Assembly: GCA_012735275.1 (NCBI GenBank)
Contig: JAAYHR010000018.1
Coordinates: 1 to 64,000 of the forward strand
Direction: 5' to 3'
Length of the DNA: 64,000 bases
Origin: Erysipelothrix sp.
GTDB taxonomy: Bacteria; Bacillota_I; Bacilli_A; Erysipelotrichales; Erysipelotrichaceae
Positions 36,162 to 43,287 of the stretch are shown piece by piece (the stretch's first letter is position 1; every line of letters begins with the position of its first letter). The translations under genes and the position numbers were made by a program. The notes under the pieces were generated by a model. It had not been told where the DNA came from, searched no databases, and was given only the letters and a program-made list of their open reading frames with translations.

Positions 36162-36983
36162 ATGATAGAAATAATAAAAGCAATAATATTTGGTATCGTT
36201 CAAGGAATCACTGAATGGTTACCAATTAGTTCAACCGCACACTTAATACTTTTAAATAAAATAATCGCTTTAGATGTCGAACCAGCATTCTGGGATTTAT
36301 TCGAAGTAGTTATTCAATTAGGTTCAATCTTAGCTGTATTAATTTTATTCTTTAATACACTTAATCCTTATGCTAAAGGAAAAAATGCAAAAGAAAAAGA
36401 ATCAACATTTAGATTATGGCTAATGATCATCGTCGCATCAATCCCACTTGTAATTGGAGCAATATTCGATGACTATATTCCAGATAGTCCACTAGTAATC
36501 GCATTTACATTAATCTTATACGGAATTATCTTCATCTATGTTGAAAGATATAATAAAACTCGTAAACCGAAAATTAAATCGCTTGGTGCAATTGATATTA
36601 AGACAGCCCTACTAATTGGTTTATTCCAACTACTAGCGGTAATCCCAGGAACTTCAAGATCAGGTGCAACAATCATTGGTGCTAGTATCCTTGGACTTTC
36701 TAGAACTGTCTCAGCTGAGTTCTCATTCTTCTTAGCAATTCCAGCAATGCTTGGAGCAAGTGGCTTAAAACTACTTAAATACATACTAAGAACTGGTTTC
36801 TCATTCAATGCTAACGAAGTAATTATCTTACTAGTCGCTACCGTCGTTTCATTTGTAGTGTCACTATATGTAATTCAAAACTTATTAAAATATATTAGAA
36901 AACATGACTTTACAATCTTTGGTTACTACCGTATTGTATTAGGAATTATTATTCTAATCGTATTCGGATTTAAACTATTATAA
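36162..36983 (+). CDS. uppP: Undecaprenyl-diphosphatase
   Basis: A 273-residue multi-pass membrane enzyme that removes one phosphate from undecaprenyl diphosphate so the lipid carrier of wall synthesis can be reused; extra copies give bacitracin resistance. GIVQGITEWLPISSTAHLIL near the N-terminus and VIPGTSRSGATIIGASILG near 160-180 are the two conserved active-site segments. About eight membrane helices. tRNA-Arg starts 25 bases after the stop with no terminator between, so the two may share a transcript. Confidence 0.96.
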   Translation: MIEIIKAIIFGIVQGITEWLPISSTAHLILLNKIIALDVEPAFWDLFEVVIQLGSILAVLILFFNTLNPYAKGKNAKEKESTFRLWLMIIVASIPLVIGAIFDDYIPDSPLVIAFTLILYGIIFIYVERYNKTRKPKIKSLGAIDIKTALLIGLFQLLAVIPGTSRSGATIIGASILGLSRTVSAEFSFFLAIPAMLGASGLKLLKYILRTGFSFNANEVIILLVATVVSFVVSLYVIQNLLKYIRKHDFTIFGYYRIVLGIIILIVFGFKLL

Positions 36984-37008
36984 TCATTATTGCCCTTAGG
37001 GGCGTAAT

Positions 37009-37084
37009 GCTCTCGTGGCGCAATGGATAGCGTACTTGGTTCCGATCCAAGTGGTTGTAGGTTCGATCCCTACCGGGAGCGCCA
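37009..37084 (+). tRNA. tRNA-Arg (anticodon CCG)
   Basis: A 76-base cloverleaf: acceptor GCTCTCG pairs with CGGGAGC (one G-U), D arm GGCGCAATGGATAGCG, anticodon stem CTTGG/CCAAG around TTCCGAT (anticodon CCG, reading CGG), T arm GGTTCGATCC, discriminator G and encoded CCA. CGG is a rare codon in such an AT-rich genome. Confidence 0.94.
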
Positions 37085-37101
37085 AAAATCAAATAATCAA
37101 G

Positions 37102-37124
37102 AAGCCCAAGATGGGCTTTTTATT
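37102..37124 (+). terminator. Intrinsic terminator after tRNA-Arg
   Basis: AAGCCC / GGGCTT stem with AAGAT loop and TTTTATTT, 17 bases after the tRNA. Confidence 0.85.
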
Positions 37125-37205
37125 TACCTGCCTATAACCGCTTAAAGTTATTTACTTTAATAATACAAGTGATTGTTATATGATAGATGTCAAAGGGGGA
37201 TGCTT

Positions 37206-37670
37206 ATGTTCGAATATGCCTTAAAAGAACTTGTAAATTACAAGAAGCAGTTTATTGGTTTTTTACTATCTTTTCTCTTATTAAACTTTATAATTGATTA
37301 TCTAAATCTTCCGATTAATCAAATGTATGATCAGTATGGAATTGGTTTAGTCTTAATCAATATTACCCTAAGTGTCATCATGTCACTTATATCAGCCCTA
37401 TCTTTAACACTGAGTATTATTAACATGAAGATTAAGAATACTGAAACTAAATCATCTAATTTAAATTTCTTTTCTCTCATCTTTTCAATTATGACTTATG
37501 GATGTACATCTTGTGTTATTTCCTTTTTAGCAATCTTCAATATATCTTATTCAGTCATGGTCTTACCAATGGCCGGTTTAGCATATAAGTTTCTCGCACT
37601 TCTAATTATTATTGCTGGTCTGATTTTAACACGATATGAAATAAACAAACCATGTAAAATCAAAGCTTAG
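37206..37670 (+). CDS. Small integral membrane protein, unknown function
   Basis: I do not recognise this 154-residue protein. It has four predicted membrane segments (about 14-30, 43-68, 85-110, 115-140). A CTSC pair lies at the start of the third segment and another cysteine is in the C-terminal PCKIK tail, a spacing that recalls small metal or redox membrane proteins such as MerT, but this is only a resemblance. The start follows AGGGGG by 6 bases. It stands alone between terminators. Confidence 0.65.
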   Translation: MFEYALKELVNYKKQFIGFLLSFLLLNFIIDYLNLPINQMYDQYGIGLVLINITLSVIMSLISALSLTLSIINMKIKNTETKSSNLNFFSLIFSIMTYGCTSCVISFLAIFNISYSVMVLPMAGLAYKFLALLIIIAGLILTRYEINKPCKIKA

Positions 37671-37685
37671 AAATAAGCTTTTTTA
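37662..37685 (+). terminator. Intrinsic terminator
   Basis: AAAGCTTA / TAAGCTTT stem with a GAAA tetraloop and following T run; overlaps the stop codon. Confidence 0.85.
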
Positions 37686-37721
37686 ATACACAAATATCAA
37701 CACAATTTGCTTAAGCATATA

Positions 37722-37730
37722 TGATATAAT
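37722..37730 (+). promoter_or_regulatory. Promoter of the first PHP gene
   Basis: TGATATAAT extended -10, 25 bases before the start at 37755; AGGAGG ribosome site follows. Confidence 0.5.
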
Positions 37731-37754
37731 TGTAGATACTAGTTAGGAGGCAAT

Positions 37755-38615
37755 ATGATAGATCTACATATACATAGTAAATTATCCAATGGTGAATTAA
37801 GCGTTGATGAAATCTTAGAAAAGTCACAAGATTTAGATATCTTCTCAATCACAGATAGTGAGCATTGCTTAGCCTATAAGGATATAAATTTACTGGAACA
37901 TGAAAAACTAGTAACCGGAGTCATCTTTACAAGTTCAATCGATGGTATGTTAATCAACCTAATTGGCTATGAAGTGAACCCAACAATTATAAATAACTAC
38001 TATTATGAAAATAATTCAAAAGAAGTAATTGAAAAAAACGAGTACAAAGTATTTCAATCACTACAGGATATCATGAAAAATAATGGCTTGACGCTTAGTG
38101 AAGATCTACAACTATCATTAGTTGAAAAGGGTATATCAAAGAAACTAGTTTTCTTTAATGCCCAAAAACATAATGAGAATTTCCCTTTCTTAAACTACCA
38201 TAACTTTTATCGTAATGGTTTGTCCAACCCTTTCTCAGATTATTTCTTAGATGAGCGAGAAATGCACCCAAGTATTGATACGGTCTTTAATCTAATTAAA
38301 GATGCTGGAGGTTTAGTCTTTCTAGCGCATCCTTATGAGTATGAAGTGAATGTTGACACCCTAATCGATAAACTAATTCCTTATGGGCTTGATGGGCTTG
38401 AAGCCTTCCACCCGAGTGCGGCAGTTCGTCAATCTTTAAAACTATTAGATATTTGCGAAAAGTATAATTTATACGCAAGTGCTGGATCCGAATTTAGGAA
38501 AGCTCGTTATCATTACCCATTAGGTGTAAACTTACATCATAATATCTTTGATTTAGATTCATTTAAGTGGTTAAAAAAATATTCAAATTTAGAAAAAGAA
38601 AATGAGAACATCTAG
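37755..38615 (+). CDS. PHP-domain protein, divergent, copy 1
   Basis: A 286-residue PHP-like protein. The first metal motif is intact (MIDLHIHSKLSNGELS), but the usual TDHD reads TDSEH, the mid-domain glutamate (GIEI) is replaced in GVIFTSSIDG, and the last SDFH motif reads GSEFR. FLAHPYEYEVN and GLDGLEAFHPSA are well preserved. PHP proteins are metal-dependent phosphoesterases; here activity is doubtful or altered. A paralogue at 40521-41369 shares the motif pattern. It ends at a terminator shared with the opposite gene. Confidence 0.8.
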   Translation: MIDLHIHSKLSNGELSVDEILEKSQDLDIFSITDSEHCLAYKDINLLEHEKLVTGVIFTSSIDGMLINLIGYEVNPTIINNYYYENNSKEVIEKNEYKVFQSLQDIMKNNGLTLSEDLQLSLVEKGISKKLVFFNAQKHNENFPFLNYHNFYRNGLSNPFSDYFLDEREMHPSIDTVFNLIKDAGGLVFLAHPYEYEVNVDTLIDKLIPYGLDGLEAFHPSAAVRQSLKLLDICEKYNLYASAGSEFRKARYHYPLGVNLHHNIFDLDSFKWLKKYSNLEKENENI

Positions 38616-38628
38616 TTCCCATTTTTTT
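38601..38628. terminator. Bidirectional intrinsic terminator
   Basis: AATGAGAAC / GTTCCCATT stem (one mismatch on the plus strand, a G-U pair on the minus strand) with a 5-base loop and T run between converging genes. Confidence 0.65.
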
Positions 38629-38941
38629 GTTTGATTAAATCTAACTTTTTAGAGCGATTAAGCATTAATATTAAATGCAGTTTCAACTGAGCAGTAACTA
38701 TAAATACTAATACGAAAGATCTACCAAAACCAGTCAGTATTAAAACTGTGGTTAAAATTATAGATATAACTCCATTAATAATATAACTTCTAATTGAGTT
38801 ATCCTTATCAACATTAATATTAAGATATGCATATACAGTCATTATAACTTGATAGAAAAAGGCAAAAAACAATACAAGACTCAAAATTGAAATATAAACA
38901 GTAACGATTGTTTTGGACTTGCCGCAGTAAATATATTCCAT
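38612..38941 (-). CDS. C-terminal half of a frameshifted small membrane protein
   Basis: A 109-residue open frame with three hydrophobic segments (about 12-38, 50-70, 73-93). Its apparent start lies inside the preceding frame and has no convincing ribosome site. Joined to the frame at 38881-39153 by one extra A in the run at 38911-38914, it would give a protein of about 175 residues with five membrane segments. Function is unknown. Confidence 0.45.
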   Translation of the reverse strand: MEYIYCGKSKTIVTVYISILSLVLFFAFFYQVIMTVYAYLNINVDKDNSIRSYIINGVISIILTTVLILTGFGRSFVLVFIVTAQLKLHLILMLNRSKKLDLIKQKNGN

Positions 38942-39153
38942 AAATCAGTGAGTAAGCCATATAACATCATATTTCTCGAATATACATGAATACGATCAAA
39001 AGTATCATCAGATGATATCGTCCTTAATTTATAAACACCAAGAAAGATAAAGAAATAAGCAAGTACACTTGGGAATAAATCAAACGGTCCAATAAATAAA
39101 TCAAGCATAGTTAAGACGATACCTAAGATTATTAAATTAATAGATTTTTTCAT
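38881..39153 (-). CDS. N-terminal half of a frameshifted small membrane protein
   Basis: A 90-residue frame that starts with ATG and has two membrane segments. MLDLFIGPFDLFPSVLAYFFIFLGVYKL resembles the N-terminus of a family of small Firmicute membrane proteins with a DLLPDFIGY-type motif; those I recall are longer, with more membrane segments. The C-terminus (QSLLFIFQF) looks like out-of-frame reading of the next hydrophobic stretch. It is therefore probably the front of a broken gene or a -1 frameshift gene. Confidence 0.5.
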   Translation of the reverse strand: MKKSINLIILGIVLTMLDLFIGPFDLFPSVLAYFFIFLGVYKLRTISSDDTFDRIHVYSRNMMLYGLLTDLWNIFTAASPKQSLLFIFQF

Positions 39154-39247
39154 CGTTTATCACCTTACTTTATTAATTTAAATAAATTTGAAAAGTCATT
39201 TTTTGACTATTAATTGATCTATCCAAATTAATATAAAGATTTACTTC

Positions 39248-39994
39248 TTATTGTTGGTTATTCTCAAATACTAGAGTTGCATAAGAATCAAAATTACTAT
39301 AAGCAAGCTTTTCAAAATCCTTTATCGGCGTTTTAATCTCAAGATTAATAAGAGATGGTTTAGCGAACGATTTATTTACGGCTTGCTTATAATCCATTCC
39401 ATTAATTTCAAATGTCGAACTACTATTATCATCACAATTATCTACTCTTATCAACTTAAGATCAGTATTAATTCCCCAACTCTCATAAACTAAAGAATAA
39501 TCTAAATCGTTACCATGTTTAGCAGTCTTAACACTAAAAATATCACTAAAATTTTCTACTGAAAATGTAAAGGACTCTGGTACTATTGTTTGTACTCTTA
39601 AGTCATTATAATAGAGAACTGCTTCATTAATAATTAGTTTATCAATATCATGATTAGTCAGGTTAAGAGTAAAACTATGCGTAGTATTTTTATACAAACC
39701 AAAATAATCTTCTTTTAACATATATTCTTGATTTTCTGCAAAGAACTTATTGCCTTCGCTATCAATTAATTCAATATGCTTAATATGACTAGTAGAATAT
39801 GTATTATCAATTACTTTTAAATTAAAGTACACAATAGGTACATCATCAGTTTTTCCTGGCTCAACAATTTGTAAGTCAATCTTTGTATCGAAAACATATG
39901 GTTCTTTAACAGCAACAACTAGTACGATTATAAATGATAAAATAATAAAACTAGTTAATGAAATTAATCCATACTTAAATAGTTTTTTGTTAAT
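39248..39994 (-). CDS. Membrane-anchored protein of unknown function, probable AUU start
   Basis: I do not recognise this protein. From the only standard start in frame (GTG at 39832) it would be 194 residues, but the frame is open for 54 more codons to an ATT at 39992-39994 with AAAGGGG 7 bases upstream. The added part is KKLFKYGLISLTSF followed by a strong membrane segment (IILSFIIVLVVAV), so the full 248-residue product is an anchored protein with an external beta-rich domain. A TGATACAAT promoter lies just upstream. Either AUU is used as start or ATG has mutated. Confidence 0.6.
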   Translation of the reverse strand: MNKKLFKYGLISLTSFIILSFIIVLVVAVKEPYVFDTKIDLQIVEPGKTDDVPIVYFNLKVIDNTYSTSHIKHIELIDSEGNKFFAENQEYMLKEDYFGLYKNTTHSFTLNLTNHDIDKLIINEAVLYYNDLRVQTIVPESFTFSVENFSDIFSVKTAKHGNDLDYSLVYESWGINTDLKLIRVDNCDDNSSSTFEINGMDYKQAVNKSFAKPSLINLEIKTPIKDFEKLAYSNFDSYATLVFENNQQ

Positions 39995-40016
39995 AGTATT
40001 ACCCCTTTATAATCAA

Positions 40017-40025
40017 ATTGTATCA
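40017..40025 (-). promoter_or_regulatory. Promoter of the AUU-start gene
   Basis: Minus-strand TGATACAAT extended -10 about 22-30 bases before the ATT codon and upstream of its AAAGGGG site. Confidence 0.45.
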
Positions 40026-40034
40026 TAGCAAAAG

Positions 40035-40059
40035 TAAAAACCCAGTGTTAACTGGGTTT
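40035..40059 (-). terminator. Intrinsic terminator after ndt
   Basis: Minus-strand AAACCCAGT / ACTGGGTTT stem with a 4-base loop and T run, overlapping the stop codon. Confidence 0.88.
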
Positions 40060-40528
40060 ATTTCATTAATTTAATAAGTTCATCAACTGATGTGACAATC
40101 TTTCCATTTTGTTTAATACAACCAACTGTAAAGAGATTTAAGTAATGGAATTGATTTTCACCAATTTCATTTTCTAAAGCTTCAAGCTTAGTTATTGTTG
40201 CGGTTGACCCTTGGCGTGTATCAGTATAGAGGCCATAAATAGTCATACCTTTAGCATAAGCGATTCCAACTTCGGTTGCGACTCCAACATCAATTGAAAC
40301 ACCATCTAAGACAGCAATTAGGATATCTGATTCTAATAGTTTGTCATTATCACCTTGGGCAATCATTTGTGAATCAGCATAGAGTGATTTATCATTAATC
40401 GCCATATTCTCCTGTGGTAAATAAATATCTAAGTCAGCATTAGCGCTACGTAATTGATCAACTACAAAGCGATTAAACATTAGTTCCATTTCATTAAACA
40501 ATGGACTAGCAAAGTATACTTTAGTCAT
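40058..40528 (-). CDS. Nucleoside 2-deoxyribosyltransferase
   Basis: A 156-residue cytosolic enzyme that swaps bases between deoxyribonucleosides. VYFASPLFNEMELMFNRF at the N-terminus is the family signature, DILIAVLDG the mid motif, and VATEVGIAYAKG carries the catalytic glutamate. It usually serves nucleotide salvage. Here it overlaps a PHP-like gene by 8 bases, behind a divergent NagA, an unusual setting that may point to a related N-glycoside substrate. Confidence 0.88.
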   Translation of the reverse strand: MTKVYFASPLFNEMELMFNRFVVDQLRSANADLDIYLPQENMAINDKSLYADSQMIAQGDNDKLLESDILIAVLDGVSIDVGVATEVGIAYAKGMTIYGLYTDTRQGSTATITKLEALENEIGENQFHYLNLFTVGCIKQNGKIVTSVDELIKLMK

Positions 40529-41369
40529 TAGCTATTCCCCTTTCAAAAATCCATTTAAAGCAATCTAATTTCAATAATTCATTATCGATATATACACCGA
40601 GTGGAATATGTTGATCATTACCAACAAAGCCACTACCAAGTGATGCTAGTTTATTAGTCATTTTACAGAGTTCAAGTAAACGCATAGATTTAACTTGCGA
40701 TGCTGAAGCATGAAAGACTTCTAAGCCATCAAAATCCTTTTGAACAAACATCTCTAGTAATTCAGTAACATCCATGCGATATTCAAATGGATGGGCTAAG
40801 AAAACCTTACCACCATGCGCACGAATTAACTCAATTACTTGATCAATCTCTAAGTAAATATTCTTATCTTCTAAATATAAATCACTTTTAGGATTATTGG
40901 TTTCATAATTCTTAAAGTCACGGGCATTCTTATATTTGTAATCGGGATAATTAACATTTAACTGATCGATAATCTGACTTGCGCCAACGCCCAGCTTATC
41001 ATAACGAAAATCATCAACAAAGATTTCATATCCTTGTTTAAATAACTGTTTTCTTAAAAAATTAGTGCGCTCTTTTTCAATCTCTTCAATCTTCTCAATT
41101 GGATACTTTGCTTCATACCAAGCATTAATCGCTTCAACATCAATATCATAACCAATTAAATCAATCATACGGCCATTAAAGAAGGTATTGAACCTTGCTG
41201 CTGGAATGATATTTGGATACGCTTCTAAATCAATTAAACGATATGCTAAAGCGTGATTAACATCAACAATTGAGAAATACTCCAACTCTTTTTCATCAAT
41301 ACTTTCTAGCAAGCGAAAAATACTCATATCACCATCACCTAGTAAAGTTTGAATATGTAAATCAATCAT
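40521..41369 (-). CDS. PHP-domain protein, divergent, copy 2
   Basis: A 282-residue paralogue of 37755-38615. Metal ligands are eroded: HIQ instead of HIH at the N-terminus, VDVNH instead of TDHD, and GSGFVG where SDFH is expected. FLAHPFEYRMD, DGLEVFHASASQ and the D-NHALAY-LIDLE block are shared with copy 1. Loss of several ligands suggests it is not a standard phosphoesterase. It sits in the nagA-PHP-ndt unit, 15 bases after the nagA-like gene. Confidence 0.75.
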   Translation of the reverse strand: MIDLHIQTLLGDGDMSIFRLLESIDEKELEYFSIVDVNHALAYRLIDLEAYPNIIPAARFNTFFNGRMIDLIGYDIDVEAINAWYEAKYPIEKIEEIEKERTNFLRKQLFKQGYEIFVDDFRYDKLGVGASQIIDQLNVNYPDYKYKNARDFKNYETNNPKSDLYLEDKNIYLEIDQVIELIRAHGGKVFLAHPFEYRMDVTELLEMFVQKDFDGLEVFHASASQVKSMRLLELCKMTNKLASLGSGFVGNDQHIPLGVYIDNELLKLDCFKWIFERGIAND

Positions 41370-41384
41370 AAGTCACCTGCTTTC

Positions 41385-42506
41385 TTACTGCTTAATTCCA
41401 TTAATAATTGCTTCTTTTACTTTAAACTTATCATCAACAATAACTAAGTCGGCATCATAGCCAACTTTAATTAAGCCTTTTGTATCATCCATCTTAATAT
41501 ATTTAGCTGGATTAATAGTTGCGGCATTAATAACTGTCGTAAAATCAAGATGAGCATGGTTAATTGCATTATAGACCCCATCATTAAATCTTAAGTTTGA
41601 TCCAGATAAGTTACCAGCTGCATTTCGAATCGAACCATCTTCACCAATGTATCTAACATAACCTTCTTCTTGACCATCATAGTCCTTATAAGATGATGAA
41701 TCAGTTACTAACACTAATTTATCTTTACCTTTAAGGCGTCCAATAATATTAACTGTTTCAAAGTGTAAGTGGAGACCATCGACAATAACTTCAGCATATA
41801 GTTGATCCATGTTCATTGCTGCTCCAAAGACACCTGGTTCACGGTGATGAAATGGTCGCATACCATTTCCTGTATGTGTTGCGCCACTTAGTCCAAATTT
41901 TAGGGCACCTTTAACTTGATCATATGTTGCACCCGAGTGTCCAACTGAAACAGCCACCCCTTTTTTAACAGCATTATCAACAAAGGCATAATCTTTATCT
42001 AACTCAACCGCACATAAGACAGTTTTAATCTTATGCTTACTTGCTTTCAGATAATCATTAAAGATCTTTGGATCAGGAGTAACAATATTATTTTCATCCT
42101 GAGCTCCACGATAAGTATGATCAATAAAGTTACCCTCAACATTAATACCAACTAGATTAGCTCCTGATTGATAATTATTTTCCATATAGCTTGAAATAAT
42201 TTCTAAAGCATTTATATTAGCATCATAGGACTGAGTTCCCGTTGTTGCGAGAAAACTCGTAACGCCCTCGCTTGGTAGTGAGTTAGCCCACATCTGTAGA
42301 CCTTCAAGACTTGGTCGACTGGCATTTTGACCACCATAGCCATGAGAATGTATTTCAATAAAGCCAGGTAAGATCATATCATCTTGATAATCAATATCAA
42401 AGTTTGTATCATAATCATCAATTGCAATAATTTTATTATTTTCAATTTCAATAACGCCTGCTTGTAATTCTTCATTTATATATACTCTACTTGAGCGAAT
42501 TCGCAT
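41385..42506 (-). CDS. N-acetylglucosamine-6-phosphate deacetylase-like amidohydrolase, divergent copy
   Basis: A 373-residue amidohydrolase of the NagA family. Metal and catalytic residues are visible: HSHGYG near 54, NVEGNFIDHTYRGAQ near 123 with the metal-binding Glu, SVGHSGATY, HTGNGMRPFHHREPG and VTDSSSY with the catalytic Asp. It departs from canonical NagA in NVEGNFID (usually HLEGPFL), so its substrate may differ. A second, more typical NagA lies at 43288-44418. It heads a unit with a PHP-like gene and ndt and is divergent from a DtxR-type gene. Confidence 0.82.
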   Translation of the reverse strand: MRIRSSRVYINEELQAGVIEIENNKIIAIDDYDTNFDIDYQDDMILPGFIEIHSHGYGGQNASRPSLEGLQMWANSLPSEGVTSFLATTGTQSYDANINALEIISSYMENNYQSGANLVGINVEGNFIDHTYRGAQDENNIVTPDPKIFNDYLKASKHKIKTVLCAVELDKDYAFVDNAVKKGVAVSVGHSGATYDQVKGALKFGLSGATHTGNGMRPFHHREPGVFGAAMNMDQLYAEVIVDGLHLHFETVNIIGRLKGKDKLVLVTDSSSYKDYDGQEEGYVRYIGEDGSIRNAAGNLSGSNLRFNDGVYNAINHAHLDFTTVINAATINPAKYIKMDDTKGLIKVGYDADLVIVDDKFKVKEAIINGIKQ

Positions 42507-42530
42507 ATGTTCACACTTCTTTCTTATCTA

Positions 42531-42536
42531 ATTATA
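42531..42536 (-). promoter_or_regulatory. Probable promoter of nagA-PHP-ndt
   Basis: Minus-strand TATAAT about 25 bases before the gene at 42506; the -35 region abuts the GTCAAA/TTTGAC dyad. Confidence 0.4.
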
Positions 42537-42559
42537 CAACAATTAAGCTATTATTATCA

Positions 42560-42597
42560 GTCAAACATTTGACAAATGCTATGTCTCACTGTAAATT
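42560..42597 (+). promoter_or_regulatory. Promoter and likely operator of the DtxR-type gene
   Basis: A perfect TTGACA -35 (42569-42574) and TAAATT -10 (42592-42597) at 17-base spacing. The dyad GTCAAA-CA-TTTGAC (42560-42573) overlaps the -35. Further on, GCTATGTCTCA (42578-42588) and TGAGATAGC (42601-42609) form an imperfect inverted repeat around the start site. Confidence 0.55.
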
Positions 42598-42622
42598 GTA
42601 ATGAGATAGCAAGGGGTAAATT

Positions 42623-43255
42623 ATGACAAAAAACCGTGAAGATTATATTAAAAGAATATTTCAATTTGAAGAAGAGAATATTCCTGTATCTAATAAATTA
42701 TTAGCTGACACACTTGAGATTGCGCCAGCTTCTGTTAGTCAAATGATTGCTAAGTTAGTTGAATCAAATTTAGTAACTTATGAAAATGGTCAGGTTAAAC
42801 TTTTAGATGCCGCAATTATTATTGCTAAGCAATTAGTTTCCAAGCATCGCCTATGGGAAGCCTTCCTACTTAAGAATCTTAACTATTCTTGGGCTGAGGT
42901 CCATGATGATGCAGAGCTCTTAGAACACGCTACAAGTCCCTTTCTAATGGAGAAGTTAAATGAGTTTCTTAACTATCCAACGCACTGTCCCCACGGTGGA
43001 AGAATCTATGTTAATACCCTAGACTACTCAGATAACTTAAGTCCATTAAGTGATTTATCAGTTGGAAGTCTTGGTCAAATAAAAAGACTGAGTGAGAATA
43101 GTGATTTCTTAAGAGAATTAAAAGATTTGAATCTTAATATTGAAGATCAGATTGAAGTTATTAAGGTTAATGATTTGATTAGCATAACTTCTAAGGAAAA
43201 AGAAATTACCTTAAGTAAGCATTTAGCAAAACAAATATACATTGAAGTAATTTAA
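42623..43255 (+). CDS. DtxR/MntR family metal-dependent transcription regulator
   Basis: A 210-residue regulator. The winged helix is at about 3-60 (NREDYIKRIFQFEEENIPVSNKLLADTLEIAPASVSQMIAKL), followed by a dimerisation and metal domain (VSKHRLWEAFLLKNLNYSWAEVHDDAELLEHATS; YPTHCPHGGRI) with the His, Glu and Cys ligands, and a C-terminal SH3-like/FeoA domain. Such proteins repress metal uptake genes when iron or manganese is abundant. No transporter is adjacent; the dyad upstream suggests autoregulation and perhaps control of the divergent nagA-like unit. Confidence 0.9.
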   Translation: MTKNREDYIKRIFQFEEENIPVSNKLLADTLEIAPASVSQMIAKLVESNLVTYENGQVKLLDAAIIIAKQLVSKHRLWEAFLLKNLNYSWAEVHDDAELLEHATSPFLMEKLNEFLNYPTHCPHGGRIYVNTLDYSDNLSPLSDLSVGSLGQIKRLSENSDFLRELKDLNLNIEDQIEVIKVNDLISITSKEKEITLSKHLAKQIYIEVI

Positions 43256-43280
43256 AAGGTGCCTATGGCACCTTTTCTTT
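43254..43280. terminator. Bidirectional intrinsic terminator
   Basis: AAAAGGTGCC / GGCACCTTTT perfect stem with a TAT loop, between converging dtxR-type and nagA genes. Confidence 0.92.
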
Positions 43281-43287
43281 ATTTTAC

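Noticed and set aside
36991-37003. Short GCCC/GGGC hairpin between uppP and tRNA-Arg
   Set aside because: Only four pairs and no T run, so not called a terminator.
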